From: an uncultured Acetatifactor sp.
GTDB taxonomy: Bacteria; Bacillota; Clostridia; Lachnospirales; Lachnospiraceae
DNA: 63,140 nucleotides
Assembly (NCBI GenBank): GCA_910586515.1
Contig: CAJUGL010000008.1
Coordinates: forward strand, 21,681 to 84,820
Direction: 5' to 3'
The position numbers and the translations under genes are program-made. This document shows, one piece after another, positions 1 through 8,918 of the stretch. The stretch's first letter is position 1. Each line of letters starts with the position of its first letter. The notes below the pieces were generated by a model. The model had not been told where the DNA came from. It saw only the letters and a list, made by a program, of their open reading frames with translations, and made no database searches.

Positions 1-531
1 TCATCCCTTCCTGTAATAGCTCACATCCCCCGCCGGATCCACGGTACAGAACCCGGTTATCCCCGGGAAGTCCAACATGGGAATCTGCCCCGGCACGTCT
101 ACCAGCACGATACGGCGGCTCCCATCCTCCCGGCACCGCCCCATGGCATGGGACACAAGGGCCTCCTGCCCCTCCGCCACATGGACAATCTCATACATCT
201 CCCCATTGGAAAAGAACACAATCTTCACCGGGAAGTCCCCGGACGAATGGAACTCCACCCTGTCCATGAAATCCAGCAGGACCCACACCGCCCGCACCAT
301 GCCGCTGTCAGGAGCCCGGGGACACTCCCCATAAGGGTAAAATCCCCCGTCCTCCGCCTCAGCAATACGCCCCTGCCTTTTCAAATGGGCAAGCAGGTTG
401 TTTACCGTACCCTCCTTTCCGGGATGGAAGGCACTAAGCTGCCCCTCCCGGATTCCCGGATATAAGGAAACCTCCTGAAGCAGCGCCGCAGCCTCCTTCC
501 CATAAATCTCTGCCCTGGTTCTCAATGGCAT
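1..531 (-). CDS. DUF5697-like conjugative-element protein
   Basis: A 176-residue soluble protein, complete at both ends. The N-terminal third (Leu-rich helices, then a QGRIAEAEDGGFYPYG-type turn) looks like a winged-helix fold as in DUF5697 proteins, which are common in Firmicutes conjugative elements and of unknown function. The second half alternates strands and helices. The ATG at 531 is preferred over the GTG one codon upstream because a GGAGG lies about 8 nt before it. It is the last visible gene of the leftward transfer cluster, about 250 bp after virB4. A regulatory role is only a guess from the fold. Family assignment is from memory of the sequence pattern. Confidence 0.6.
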   Translation of the reverse strand: MPLRTRAEIYGKEAAALLQEVSLYPGIREGQLSAFHPGKEGTVNNLLAHLKRQGRIAEAEDGGFYPYGECPRAPDSGMVRAVWVLLDFMDRVEFHSSGDFPVKIVFFSNGEMYEIVHVAEGQEALVSHAMGRCREDGSRRIVLVDVPGQIPMLDFPGITGFCTVDPAGDVSYYRKG

Positions 532-783
532 CACCTCCCCCTCCAGACCCCAACGTCTAAATCTTTACTATTTCTATATGTGCTGCCCATGTACCTTCGC
601 TTCCCGAACTTTCCAGTAGCAGCCCCCCGTATCTGAATGAATGCCTCTCCAATCCTGAAGCAAAACAGGTCTGCTTTCACCTCTTCTGGAATGCTTCCCG
701 ATAGAACTGCCTTTGGCGCTTAATAACGAAATCCTGCGCATACTGGCATCATTCTGGTTCCGGCCTGTCCGGGCCAGGAAGCT

Positions 784-3700
784 TCATTCCATCCCTGCCC
801 CGTCTCCCTGCCGCATCCTCTCCACCAGCTCTTTCAGTTCTCTCCTGTCCGTGGTGATCAGCTCCTTCTCCAGGGGGCTTGCCTTGAACTCCACCATGAT
901 ATTGTTGCTATTGGTGCTGATCAGCCCGTTCCCACGCTCAAAATGGGTAATCTCCATGACCTCCGCATCCGACAGGTGCAGGGCGTCCTGTACCCGCACC
1001 GCCTCTTCGTCCTCCAGGTTCAGGATAATCTTCGTCTTCGAGTTGTTGATGATACCTTTTCCGAACCGCCCGCCGTCCAGGTTAAAGAAGTCATTCAAAT
1101 CCTGGCTGGCACAGACCGCAGAGCCGCCGTACCCCCGGATGGTCTTGAAAATCTCCAGGACAAAATCACCCGCAAGCCGTGTACCCGTTGCACCTGCGCC
1201 GGAAAGCAGCTGCCAGCATTCATCTATGAAGATGGTCTTCTCCTCGGTACGGTCCTCCTTCGCCCTGTCCCAGACGAAATCCAAAGCCACAAACATCCCC
1301 ACCGTCAGCAGGTCACCGGTCAGGGATGAGATGTCCAGCACCGTATACTTATTCTGCAGGGAGACATTCGTCTGCTGGTTAAAGGTACTGGCGGAGCCGT
1401 TCACCAGACGGTTCAGTATGTTGGCAAGCCGCTGGGTATCCGGCGACTCCTTCAGCACCCGGTACAGGTCACCCAGCACCGGCATCTCGCGGTACCTTCC
1501 CGGACAATCCGGGTCTGCCAGGGACTCGTTGTCATGGGTGATGCCCTTTGCATTGTAGGTATGTATCATGGCCTCGTCCAGGAGCTGCCGCTCCTCATGG
1601 GTCATGTCCGGAATCAGCAGGCTGAAGAAGATATGGAGCCGCTGGATCTTCTCCGCCAGTTCGGAAAGGGCGATGTCCGGCCCGTCCAGGAGCGCGCTCA
1701 CGGAACGGTCTACCTGCCTTATCTCCATCACATTGATGCAGTGGGGGCTGGCCGGGGATACCTGGATGAACTCCCCTCCCACGTTGGCGCAGGCCCGGTG
1801 GAACTCGTGCCCTTTCAGCGGCGCAATAATGAAGATGGGGATCCCCTTGCGCCGCATCCGCAGGGCCATCAGCTGCATGGTAAAGGTCTTCCCCGCCCCG
1901 CTGGTGCCCAGGATCGCCATGTTGGCATTCTTGTAGACCGCAGAATTGAAGATGTCCACAATGATCAGGGAGCTGTTATATTTATTCACACCCAACAGGA
2001 TGCCGTTGTCGTCACACATCTCATAACTGGTAAAGGGGTAACAGCCCGCAGCGCCCCCGGTCAGGAGGTTCCGCTTCGTGCGCCCATACAGCTTCTTTTC
2101 CATAGAGACAAGCGGCAGCGTGGAAAGGAACGCCTGCTCCTCCCGGAAATGGCAGGAACTGGCCCGCATGTCCTGGGACAGCAGGAGCTTCTTCATCTCG
2201 TTCACTTTCCACTCCAGGTCATCCACCGTGGATGCAGTGACCGTAATCAGTAAGTTCATGTAATAGAAGTCCTCGTTATTGGCAAGCCCCTCCTTCAGGA
2301 AGTAGCCGCTTCGGATGGCGCTGTCGATATCGTCAAAGTCCGTGTTGGTGTCGCTGGCATCCTTTATCTTGGAACGGTTGATGCGCAGCTGCTGGCCCAC
2401 CTTCTGGATGATCAGCTCCTTTGGCTGCCTGCTGAGGAACATGTCCAGGTCAATCCCGTCCCCGGCATTCACCATCAGGCTCAGCCACCCTGCAGGCACC
2501 TGGCTCCTGTATCCATCCGATGGCACCATCAGGTAAGCGTAATATAGCCCATCAATACAGATATAGTGGCTATGGGTAAAATCAATGGACTTCGGGGCAA
2601 AAAATTCCACAGCCGGTATGCTGCCCTCATAAAAAGAACTACCCTCTGCATCCCCATGTCTGGAATTATCTCTTATATATCCCTGGTTGAAGCCATCCCT
2701 CATGTCCCTCTCACTGAGAACATCTCCCTGAGCAAACCCATTCCCCATATCTTTCCGGCTCCAACTGTCCCCTGCAAAATTCCGGTACCCCGCCGCCACT
2801 TCCTGCACTTTCCGGGAGAGCGGCTTCACCGCGCTTTCATTCCTGCAGAGCAGGTTATAGAGCACATCCACCGTAAACTCATCCTCATTATCCGGAATGA
2901 TTACCTCATTCCCGCACTGGCGGAGATAGTTGGACGCCGTGCGGACTGCCCCCTGCAGCTGGGAAATGGCTTCCGCCTCCTCATCGCCGCGCCTGGCATC
3001 CCATGGCTCATATTCAAAAATCAGGAAGAACCTGCGCGTCACGGCTTCCCTGGAGCTGATCTGCTGCACGAACTGCAGATAGTCCTCCTGCATGAGCCGG
3101 CACTGCCCGTTGGTCTCCTGTGCCATCTCCCTCCGCACTGTATTGATATGGCGCCCGATATCCGCCCTCCTGGTCAGCACCTTGAACTGGAGCTTCACCG
3201 GGCTTATCTTCAAATAGGACACAAAAGAATAGATGATGCCCCTCTGCTCCCGGGAGCTCCGGAGCAGGAAGTTGATGGGAACCACCTCCACCACTTTCAC
3301 ATAGCGGTGGTCTTTGGTGTATATCATGCCGTCCTCCACTTTGGAAATAGGGAGAGATTCCGCTACATGGTTCCGAAAGGGCTGAGACTGATAGGTCGCC
3401 CTGGCAGAATCCCTGCGCCTTGTCCTATTCCGGCTTTGGCCTTTGGTCTTAGGCCTTTTCTGCTTTCTGCCATAATCTTTTTTGCTACAGTCCAGCCTTT
3501 CGCTATGATATCTGTCTGCCGGATTCTGCCTGTCGGATTTTCTCTGTACAGGTTTCTTCTGTCCGGCTCTATTCTGGTTCCCTGCTCCTGCTCTTTCCTC
3601 CCTTGCCCCTCCGCTTTTTCGGGAGCTGCCCTGGGAAAAGCCGCCCCTGCCTTTTCTGTCCGGCTGCCCATCCCACTCTTCCCACCTTGTCCGGCTCTGG

Positions 3701-4365
3701 CTGGGACGCAGCTTCTGGCGTATCCCATACCCTTTCACCTGGTCAAACTCTTCCGGGAAATCCTCTTCCCCAGTGCGCCTCCATCCAGATATCCCACCTA
3801 TCCTGCCTTTTCCATTGCATATATGTTTCCTGCGTGCGGCCTCTTCCAGCTCCGGACAGGCTTTCTTATGGACCTCCTGATAAAGTCCTGTTTCACCGGT
3901 CCTCTTCCGGCCCTCCTTGGGAATCTCTTTCCTGGTTCCCCTATTGTCCTCTGAAATATATGCCTTCTGTCCGCCATCTTCTGCATCTTCCGATGTCCTC
4001 CTGGGTCTTTTCGGAATCCTCTCCTTTGTCCTCTGCACCCTCCCCTTTTCTTCCTGTACCTCTTCCCCTCCCACCACCCGGCGGTTCCTCAGATACTTCA
4101 GGAAGATTGCCAGGAATGATGTCAGGCTCTCCCCTGAAATTCCAATCAGTGCAACCAGCGCCAGGGGCAGCGAGGTAAGGCACAGCACGATGATGCGCAC
4201 CGTCAGCCCTGCAGGGAGGAAAAGGAATATCGGGATTCCGGTCCCTCCCGCAAGGATTCCCGCTTCGATCACGTTCCGCGCCTTGAACATCCCGCCGAAG
4301 AAAGTCCCCGTGTCCACGAAGTTCGGCGGGATTACATAGATGTCACGGTCATTCTGGTTCTCCAT
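784..4365 (-). CDS. virB4: PrgI-VirB4 fusion, conjugation ATPase
   Basis: An 1193-residue protein, well above the roughly 650-850 usual for Gram-positive VirB4. Residues 1-95 resemble PrgI/TcpE-type proteins, with two hydrophobic segments (about 35-52 and 56-90). Residues about 95-345 form a very polar Arg/Lys/Glu/Gly/Ser-rich linker with no obvious fold. The rest is VirB4: Walker A GTSGAGKT near residue 822 and Walker B TIFIDECWQ near 1047. VirB4 is the ATPase that powers substrate transfer and assembly of the type IV secretion channel at the inner face of the membrane. In related elements PrgI and VirB4 are often separate adjacent genes, so this is a fusion or read-through form. It lies directly downstream of the wall-peptidase gene in the transfer operon. 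Confidence 0.9.
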   Translation of the reverse strand: MENQNDRDIYVIPPNFVDTGTFFGGMFKARNVIEAGILAGGTGIPIFLFLPAGLTVRIIVLCLTSLPLALVALIGISGESLTSFLAIFLKYLRNRRVVGGEEVQEEKGRVQRTKERIPKRPRRTSEDAEDGGQKAYISEDNRGTRKEIPKEGRKRTGETGLYQEVHKKACPELEEAARRKHICNGKGRIGGISGWRRTGEEDFPEEFDQVKGYGIRQKLRPSQSRTRWEEWDGQPDRKGRGGFSQGSSRKSGGAREERAGAGNQNRAGQKKPVQRKSDRQNPADRYHSERLDCSKKDYGRKQKRPKTKGQSRNRTRRRDSARATYQSQPFRNHVAESLPISKVEDGMIYTKDHRYVKVVEVVPINFLLRSSREQRGIIYSFVSYLKISPVKLQFKVLTRRADIGRHINTVRREMAQETNGQCRLMQEDYLQFVQQISSREAVTRRFFLIFEYEPWDARRGDEEAEAISQLQGAVRTASNYLRQCGNEVIIPDNEDEFTVDVLYNLLCRNESAVKPLSRKVQEVAAGYRNFAGDSWSRKDMGNGFAQGDVLSERDMRDGFNQGYIRDNSRHGDAEGSSFYEGSIPAVEFFAPKSIDFTHSHYICIDGLYYAYLMVPSDGYRSQVPAGWLSLMVNAGDGIDLDMFLSRQPKELIIQKVGQQLRINRSKIKDASDTNTDFDDIDSAIRSGYFLKEGLANNEDFYYMNLLITVTASTVDDLEWKVNEMKKLLLSQDMRASSCHFREEQAFLSTLPLVSMEKKLYGRTKRNLLTGGAAGCYPFTSYEMCDDNGILLGVNKYNSSLIIVDIFNSAVYKNANMAILGTSGAGKTFTMQLMALRMRRKGIPIFIIAPLKGHEFHRACANVGGEFIQVSPASPHCINVMEIRQVDRSVSALLDGPDIALSELAEKIQRLHIFFSLLIPDMTHEERQLLDEAMIHTYNAKGITHDNESLADPDCPGRYREMPVLGDLYRVLKESPDTQRLANILNRLVNGSASTFNQQTNVSLQNKYTVLDISSLTGDLLTVGMFVALDFVWDRAKEDRTEEKTIFIDECWQLLSGAGATGTRLAGDFVLEIFKTIRGYGGSAVCASQDLNDFFNLDGGRFGKGIINNSKTKIILNLEDEEAVRVQDALHLSDAEVMEITHFERGNGLISTNSNNIMVEFKASPLEKELITTDRRELKELVERMRQGDGAGME

Positions 4366-4507
4366 CTGTTACCTCTCTTTCTTTTCTGGCTTTTCTGCGG
4401 CCATCAGGCAGAATATTCCTGCCACAATAATTACATAGCTTCACCTCCCTCCACAGGTTTTCTTTGCCCAGATACTTCGGGCACACCTGCTTATCTGCCG
4501 GGAACAT
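4349..4507 (-). CDS. Possible small CxxC protein overlapping virB4 start
   Basis: An open frame of 52 codons on the same strand as virB4 runs into the virB4 start and ends with TGA 16 bases inside it. It contains a Cys in VCPKYLG and an LCNYCG pair, as in a small zinc-binding knuckle, followed by a basic Arg/Lys tail. The ATG at 4507 has no good ribosome site. A GTG further in has GGAGG only a few bases away. Overlap with the next gene and the Cys spacing favour a real gene; the poor start argues against it. Function unknown. Confidence 0.3.
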   Translation of the reverse strand: MFPADKQVCPKYLGKENLWREVKLCNYCGRNILPDGRRKARKEREVTDGEPE

Positions 4508-4675
4508 CAGCCAGCGTAAATGTATATCAAGCGGATGCTTCTGAAGCAGGCTGCAAAGAAACGAGATACGATAAAAGCCGTGCTTCTGTTGTCAAGTATG
4601 GATGCACCCACGGGCATAGGCACATGGGCCATCGCTTTCCAAAACATGGCTCCGGAAACCTTTTCTATGGCTGCC

Positions 4676-6049
4676 TCACCCGATGATCCAGAACGGGCCG
4701 CCCGCCCCGGCACGCCTGCTGGCCTCCTTCAATATAATCTCCAGATCCCAGAGCTGCCCGCTGCGCTTATAGCTCGCCGGGTCTGCCACCATAATCTGCC
4801 CATCCTTCACCCCGCGCAGCACGATGAAGTGTCCTCCTTTCGTGAAATGCCCCTCCGACATGATGGCCACCACCAGCTTCCCTTCCGCCAGGGCATCCAG
4901 TATCCTCTGTGGCTCCGATGCGGCACATCCTGACACCGGCAGCCCCCAGTTCGCGGCGGCACCGGGTATCAGCGCATGGTAGGAGCCGCTGCCCTTGCAC
5001 CAATAGCCGTTCCCATAAGCCCACTGCGCCATCTCCGTAGGCTCCATGTATCCCTCCGTCAGCGAAGACACTACCATAGCCATGCAGGTAGGCCCGCAGC
5101 CGTACCCGCCGACATGGTCAGTGCCATAGGGCTGTGGCGCATAGCGTTCATCCAGCTGGTTGAAATAGACGACCTCCGTTGCCCCGTCCACAAAGCACAC
5201 ATCCCCCAGAGAGGGAATGGAATTCCCATCCCATTCCGCAAGGTTCTGGAGCAGCCCGTCCCCCAGGAAAAGGCTCATGTTCTCCGCATAGTCCTCCGCC
5301 AGCGTCTTCTGCTCCTCTGTCAGATGGAATACCTGGTCCGCAAAATACTGTTCCCCATTGTAGGAGACAACGTAGACCATCCACTTCTCCTGTATCCGCT
5401 CTTCCTCGCCGGTTTCCGGGTCTGTCTCAGTCCTCTCCCGCATCTCCTCCCTCCGCTGGAAGGAATATAGATGCTCCTTCCCTCCCATCAGCACTTCCTC
5501 CATGTCCGCTATGGAGACATTCTCATAATCATCGTTCCGGAAGGCGCAGTACTGGGACGCGAACAGGTTGGCATTGTACACCGGGCCTGCCGCATAAGGG
5601 TTCACCACCTCCATGCAGTCCGCGCCGGAGGATGCAAAGTCGGCTTCCATCTCCGCCTGTGTCTCCTCCAGGGCTTCGCTTAAGATGCTGTTTATGGTAA
5701 AAGTGATGCTGTTGGCATTCTCCGTGATGGCGGTGCTGCTGTTCAGTATGGGCGTTTCCGGATCCGATGGGCTTACCCAGGACATGAAGCCGTCAAACAG
5801 CAGCCCCGGTAGCATGGCCAGGAACACCACGGGCAGGAGCAGAAGCGCCGCCATGGCGGCAATGGCCTTCCCAATCTTCTTCCTCCCTTCCCACAGCGCC
5901 CCTGCAGCCGCGCCATATGGACCTCCTACAGCCGCACCCTTTGCCGCGCCGGACACCGCTTTCCCCGTCTTTACGGCTCCCCTGGCAAACCGGGCCGCCA
6001 TGGAGCCCCTCTGCAGGAATTCCTCCATCCCGTTCCTCTCTTCTCCCAT
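4676..6049 (-). CDS. Membrane-anchored C39-like peptidase of the transfer system
   Basis: A 457-residue protein with a short Ala/Gly-rich cytoplasmic N-terminus, one membrane segment (about 62-90) and a long extracellular part. Residues about 300-457 form a peptidase C39_2-like papain-fold domain: Cys318 in GYGCGPT, His407 in GGHFIV and Asp423 in ADPAS fit the catalytic triad. Wall-degrading enzymes in this position (as with Tn916 Orf14 and VirB1 analogues) open peptidoglycan for the conjugation channel; C39-type members could instead cut a peptide cross-bridge or a partner protein. The start codon directly follows the previous stop (TAG-ATG), indicating co-transcription. ATG at residue 8 has a closer GAGAGG site and may be the true start. 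Confidence 0.75.
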   Translation of the reverse strand: MGEERNGMEEFLQRGSMAARFARGAVKTGKAVSGAAKGAAVGGPYGAAAGALWEGRKKIGKAIAAMAALLLLPVVFLAMLPGLLFDGFMSWVSPSDPETPILNSSTAITENANSITFTINSILSEALEETQAEMEADFASSGADCMEVVNPYAAGPVYNANLFASQYCAFRNDDYENVSIADMEEVLMGGKEHLYSFQRREEMRERTETDPETGEEERIQEKWMVYVVSYNGEQYFADQVFHLTEEQKTLAEDYAENMSLFLGDGLLQNLAEWDGNSIPSLGDVCFVDGATEVVYFNQLDERYAPQPYGTDHVGGYGCGPTCMAMVVSSLTEGYMEPTEMAQWAYGNGYWCKGSGSYHALIPGAAANWGLPVSGCAASEPQRILDALAEGKLVVAIMSEGHFTKGGHFIVLRGVKDGQIMVADPASYKRSGQLWDLEIILKEASRRAGAGGPFWIIG

Positions 6050-7072
6050 CTATATCCTGTCCTTTCTTTTCGGTACCGGCGGCAGCTTCTTTACAATGGA
6101 CTCATTATAGGCAATGGAGCCGTCCGCGGCCATGTATGGCGATTTCTCCACAGCATCAACGGCATACTGCCTGTACCAAACGGCGCCGTCTGCGGTATGC
6201 ACCGTGTCGTATGCCCCTTCCGGTGCGGCGTACTGGGCTGCATTGTACATCCCAAAGGCGATCCCGTCCGGGTGGCCTGCAGAGGTCTCCGTCCCGGTGA
6301 TCCGTCCCCCGCCAATCTCCACGTCTGTAAAAACAGGCACATTTGCCGTCCCGGTGCCCAGCGCCGTGTAGCCCAGGTAGGACTGCAGGGCCTCCGCCGC
6401 CTGTGCCCCGTCCATGGTGCCGTCCACGGCAATGCTGCCAGTGGCGACCCTGCCGATGATGTCATTGGCAAAGCTCCCGCCCCGGCCAACGGAAGACCTG
6501 TAGATCTGGCCTCCCACCATGCCGGAAATCCCACCGGGCATGCCGCCTTTTCTTTTCCCTGAAGCAGCGCCCACGGCATTTCCGGCACTGGCTGATGCGG
6601 CGGTGACGGCTACGGCAGCGCTGTTCTTTACCTGCCTGCTGGCCACGCCTGCAAGTCCGCCCGACAGGAACCCGCCTGCGTTGCCCGGACTTCCCATGCC
6701 CCCGTTCCTGCCGGGGCTTCCCGCCCTGCCGCCGGAACCACCCCCGCCAAAGCCGAAGCGTCCGCCCACGGCATTCCGGGCCGTCCCTAAGCCCCTTGCC
6801 GCCACCATCAGTTCCGCAATCATGTTGCCGCCTGTATGCCCAACGTTTATCCCCAGACCCGACATAAAGGAGTCCACTTTCTGGGACACCTTCAGGAACG
6901 CGATGGCGCACAGGAACCAGATCAGCACGTTCCCGGTAACGGATTCCTTGCCGGACTCTTCCACCTTAGCCTGCACGTCAGCCTCCGATATGGCAAAGCT
7001 GGGCTGGCAGACAGCAAAAGACAGCGCCACTGTAAGGGACGCTGCCGCTAACAGTCTCTTCAATTTTTTCAT
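6050..7072 (-). CDS. Secreted Gly-rich membrane protein of the transfer operon
   Basis: The ATG at 7072 is chosen because AGGAGG precedes it and the protein then begins with a clear signal peptide (MKKLKRLL, hydrophobic core, SFA-ISEA cleavage); the upstream ATG at 7135 has no such features. About 340 residues. After the signal comes one membrane segment (VLIWFLCAIAFLKVS) and then a long Gly/Ala/Ser-rich region with little predicted structure and GGFGGGG-like runs, then a more ordinary C-terminal part. Similar proteins sit between the TrbL-like protein and the wall peptidase in Firmicutes conjugative elements. It probably belongs to the membrane channel complex; I do not recognise a named family. 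Confidence 0.6.
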   Translation of the reverse strand: MKKLKRLLAAASLTVALSFAVCQPSFAISEADVQAKVEESGKESVTGNVLIWFLCAIAFLKVSQKVDSFMSGLGINVGHTGGNMIAELMVAARGLGTARNAVGGRFGFGGGGSGGRAGSPGRNGGMGSPGNAGGFLSGGLAGVASRQVKNSAAVAVTAASASAGNAVGAASGKRKGGMPGGISGMVGGQIYRSSVGRGGSFANDIIGRVATGSIAVDGTMDGAQAAEALQSYLGYTALGTGTANVPVFTDVEIGGGRITGTETSAGHPDGIAFGMYNAAQYAAPEGAYDTVHTADGAVWYRQYAVDAVEKSPYMAADGSIAYNESIVKKLPPVPKRKDRI

Positions 7073-7135
7073 GTAACCTATGTCCTCCTGATATGTAAGT
7101 ATAGTTTTCAGTTCTTCTGCAGGAACTACCCTCAT

Positions 7136-7846
7136 TTATAAGGAAAGCGGATTCGCAAGGAACGTCCCCACCATGGAAGTGAACAGCCGCAGGCACCAAG
7201 CATTCATCACAAGCAGGAAAATCTGTCCCCCCAGCATCCGGCACCAGGACTTGAAGATGTTCCCGGTGGACTGGGACGCCCCCATGGAGAACACTACCGG
7301 CGCAGTGTAGACCAGCACCCCCAGCAGCACATACCGCTCTGCCGCCTCAAAGAGGAGCTTCAGGTAGTTCCATGCCAGTATCAGTACCAGAATCAGCACG
7401 ATCAGCGCCACGCCCCCGTTTGCCACCACGCCGATGATGGTGGTCGCCACCGAGCTGAAGCTGGCAAAGCTGATGGGCGGCAGCTCCGAGTCCAGGATCC
7501 AGTTGTAGGGCGTGCCGCCAATCTTCAAGACCGTATTGACGATATCATCCGAAAAGTAAGCCAGCACAATGAACAGCACGGAGCGGATGCTCAGCTTCAC
7601 CGGATCCTCCGCCTCGATGCCCGCCCCCAGGCCGAAGTTCTTGAACAACTGCCATATCCAGTTCAGCAGGATGATGCCGATGGCCAGGGCCACGAATATC
7701 TGGTACATGGTGCCTGCGGCTGGGAAATAGCGCAGGAACACCGCCATGTCACAGCCCAGGGCGCCCAGCACCGAGGTGGTCACCAGGTCAAGCCCGTTCA
7801 TCACCTGTTCCGCAATCCATTCCACTATCCCGTCTAAGATGCCCAA
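7136..7846 (-). CDS. TrbL/VirB6-like conjugation membrane protein
   Basis: A 236-residue polytopic membrane protein with about five hydrophobic segments (near 48-66, 85-105, 130-160, 170-190 and 205-225). The pattern of long hydrophobic helices and the RYVLLGVLVYTAPVVFSMGAS stretch resembles TrbL/VirB6-type channel proteins of Gram-positive conjugative elements. VirB6 proteins form part of the inner-membrane pore. The ATG at 7846 has AGGAG 8 nt upstream. It sits between the pilin-like gene and the secreted Gly-rich protein, a normal order for such operons. Confidence 0.75.
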   Translation of the reverse strand: MGILDGIVEWIAEQVMNGLDLVTTSVLGALGCDMAVFLRYFPAAGTMYQIFVALAIGIILLNWIWQLFKNFGLGAGIEAEDPVKLSIRSVLFIVLAYFSDDIVNTVLKIGGTPYNWILDSELPPISFASFSSVATTIIGVVANGGVALIVLILVLILAWNYLKLLFEAAERYVLLGVLVYTAPVVFSMGASQSTGNIFKSWCRMLGGQIFLLVMNAWCLRLFTSMVGTFLANPLSL

Positions 7847-7901
7847 TTGAAATCACTCCTTTCTGCAGCCTGCGCCTCCCATTTTGCATATGCCCGATGC
7901 A

Positions 7902-8345
7902 TCAGCCGCCCCATTTTCCGCCTGAAAAGAACGGCGTGATATATGCCATGATGAACCCCAGGCCGTTCAGGACTGCCCATGTGATGCAGATGCGCTTCAG
8001 CCATGCCCGGCTCTCGTCCACAGTGCGCCCGGAACGGGAAAAGTTCATCATCAGGAGCGCCACCGAGGCCGTGACGATGGCGGCTACCGTGGAGATGAGA
8101 AGAATCTGGCTGTACACGTCCTTCATGATCTCATTGGCCTTTGTCCATACATTCACCCCTGCATCTCCTCCATCCTCCCCGGCAAATACGGGCAGTGTGG
8201 ATGCGAGGAATGCCATGGAGCCCAGGAAGGCACCGTAGGCGGCATGGGCTATGGGCAGTCTCCTGTACCAGGGTGCCTTCTTTTTCTCTGATTGTGATTG
8301 CTGTTGTGAGCGAGTCTTTCTCTTCAACTTATGATCCTCCTTCAT
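7902..8345 (-). CDS. Small two-TM VirB2/TrbC-like pilin candidate
   Basis: Starting at ATG 8345 gives 147 residues: a Lys/Arg/Gln-rich cytoplasmic N-terminus, a hydrophobic segment ending in VFAGEDGGDAG (signal-like, near residue 50), then two membrane helices separated by a short basic loop (FSRSGRTVDESRAWLKR). This is the layout of VirB2/TrbC pilin-like subunits and of similar proteins just upstream of TrbL in Firmicutes elements. The frame stays open upstream to 8495, but that part crosses a hairpin and a terminator and has unlikely composition. It is the first gene of the transfer operon. Confidence 0.65.
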   Translation of the reverse strand: MKEDHKLKRKTRSQQQSQSEKKKAPWYRRLPIAHAAYGAFLGSMAFLASTLPVFAGEDGGDAGVNVWTKANEIMKDVYSQILLISTVAAIVTASVALLMMNFSRSGRTVDESRAWLKRICITWAVLNGLGFIMAYITPFFSGGKWGG

Positions 8346-8364
8346 GGTTTTGTTCCCCAGAACA

Positions 8365-8400
8365 GAACAGGCCGCTTCCAGTATGGAGTACGGCCTGTTC
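8365..8400. promoter_or_regulatory. Hairpin in the leader of the pilin-like gene
   Basis: GAACAGGCCG at 8365-8374 pairs perfectly with CGGCCTGTTC at 8391-8400 across a 16-nt loop. It lies about 20 bases before the pilin-like ATG on the transcribed strand. It could be an operator or an RNA element controlling the transfer operon. No T-run follows, so it is not a standard terminator. Confidence 0.45.
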
Positions 8401-8485
8401 GCATGGCTGTATGGCAGGACGGAATCTACAGATACGGCATTATGGAAATGCCATCCCCAGGATTCCATCACTGCCCTACAGACAC

Positions 8486-8512
8486 AAAAATGCACCTCTC
8501 TGCGGGGTGCAT
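8486..8512 (-). terminator. Intrinsic terminator before the transfer operon
   Basis: On the minus strand ATGCACC (8512-8506) pairs with GGTGCAT (8496-8490) and is followed by TTTTTG. This would stop leftward transcription from the upstream accessory genes, so the transfer operon probably has its own promoter between here and 8345, or is controlled by read-through. Confidence 0.6.
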
Positions 8513-8918
8513 CCTTGTCTTTTCTGTTTTGGGTACAGATTTCAGCATATTTATTTTAACATATGGATATTTGCGGTGAAAGAGCAAAAACGTGCCAATT
8601 TAGTGCCAATTATATGTTATCACAACTCTAACGATACACAGTTTTGCTTCCATTAACTTGTGGACATAATGTCCACAAGTCGTAGGAATCGCCTGGCACA
8701 TCCGTACACCGCAATATATGTAAACCTTACAAGACAACTTTGCAGACAGCAAATAAGGAAATCTATCATCTGCCATTGCTAAGCCTCTAAAGCAATCATC
8801 CATATAATAGCCTCCAGCATAACAAACATATAAAGGGATGACTTCAGGCATTTTTTTCTGTCCCTTTTATGCCAGTCTACTTCCCCAAGGGAGAAATCAT
8901 ACTTCTCGAAATCGGGAT
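8513..8918. other. Non-coding control region of the element
   Basis: About 400 bp with no convincing gene. It holds a direct repeat of GTGCCAATT (near 8594 and 8605), a 25-bp palindrome at 8656-8680, and AT-rich sequence. An 83-codon minus-strand frame crosses it, but it spans the palindrome and has no family resemblance, so it is not called. Confidence 0.5.
8656..8680. promoter_or_regulatory. 25-bp perfect palindrome
   Basis: ACTTGTGGACAT and its exact reverse complement flank a single A. Such a long perfect palindrome in a gene-free part of an element that encodes ParB and probable regulators suggests a protein-binding site (parS-like, operator, or part of an oriT). It does not match the chromosomal Spo0J parS consensus. 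Confidence 0.55.

Noticed and set aside
574..741. 55-codon minus-strand frame between virB4 and the DUF5697 gene
   Set aside because: No ribosome site and no family resemblance; reported only as possible.
2566..3954. 462-codon plus-strand frame opposite virB4
   Set aside because: Lies wholly inside the VirB4 linker region, has Pro/Leu-rich composition and no ribosome site; a shadow of the biased minus-strand coding.
8600..8851. 83-codon minus-strand frame in the element control region
   Set aside because: Crosses the 25-bp palindrome, Cys/Tyr-rich composition unlike neighbours, no homology recognised.
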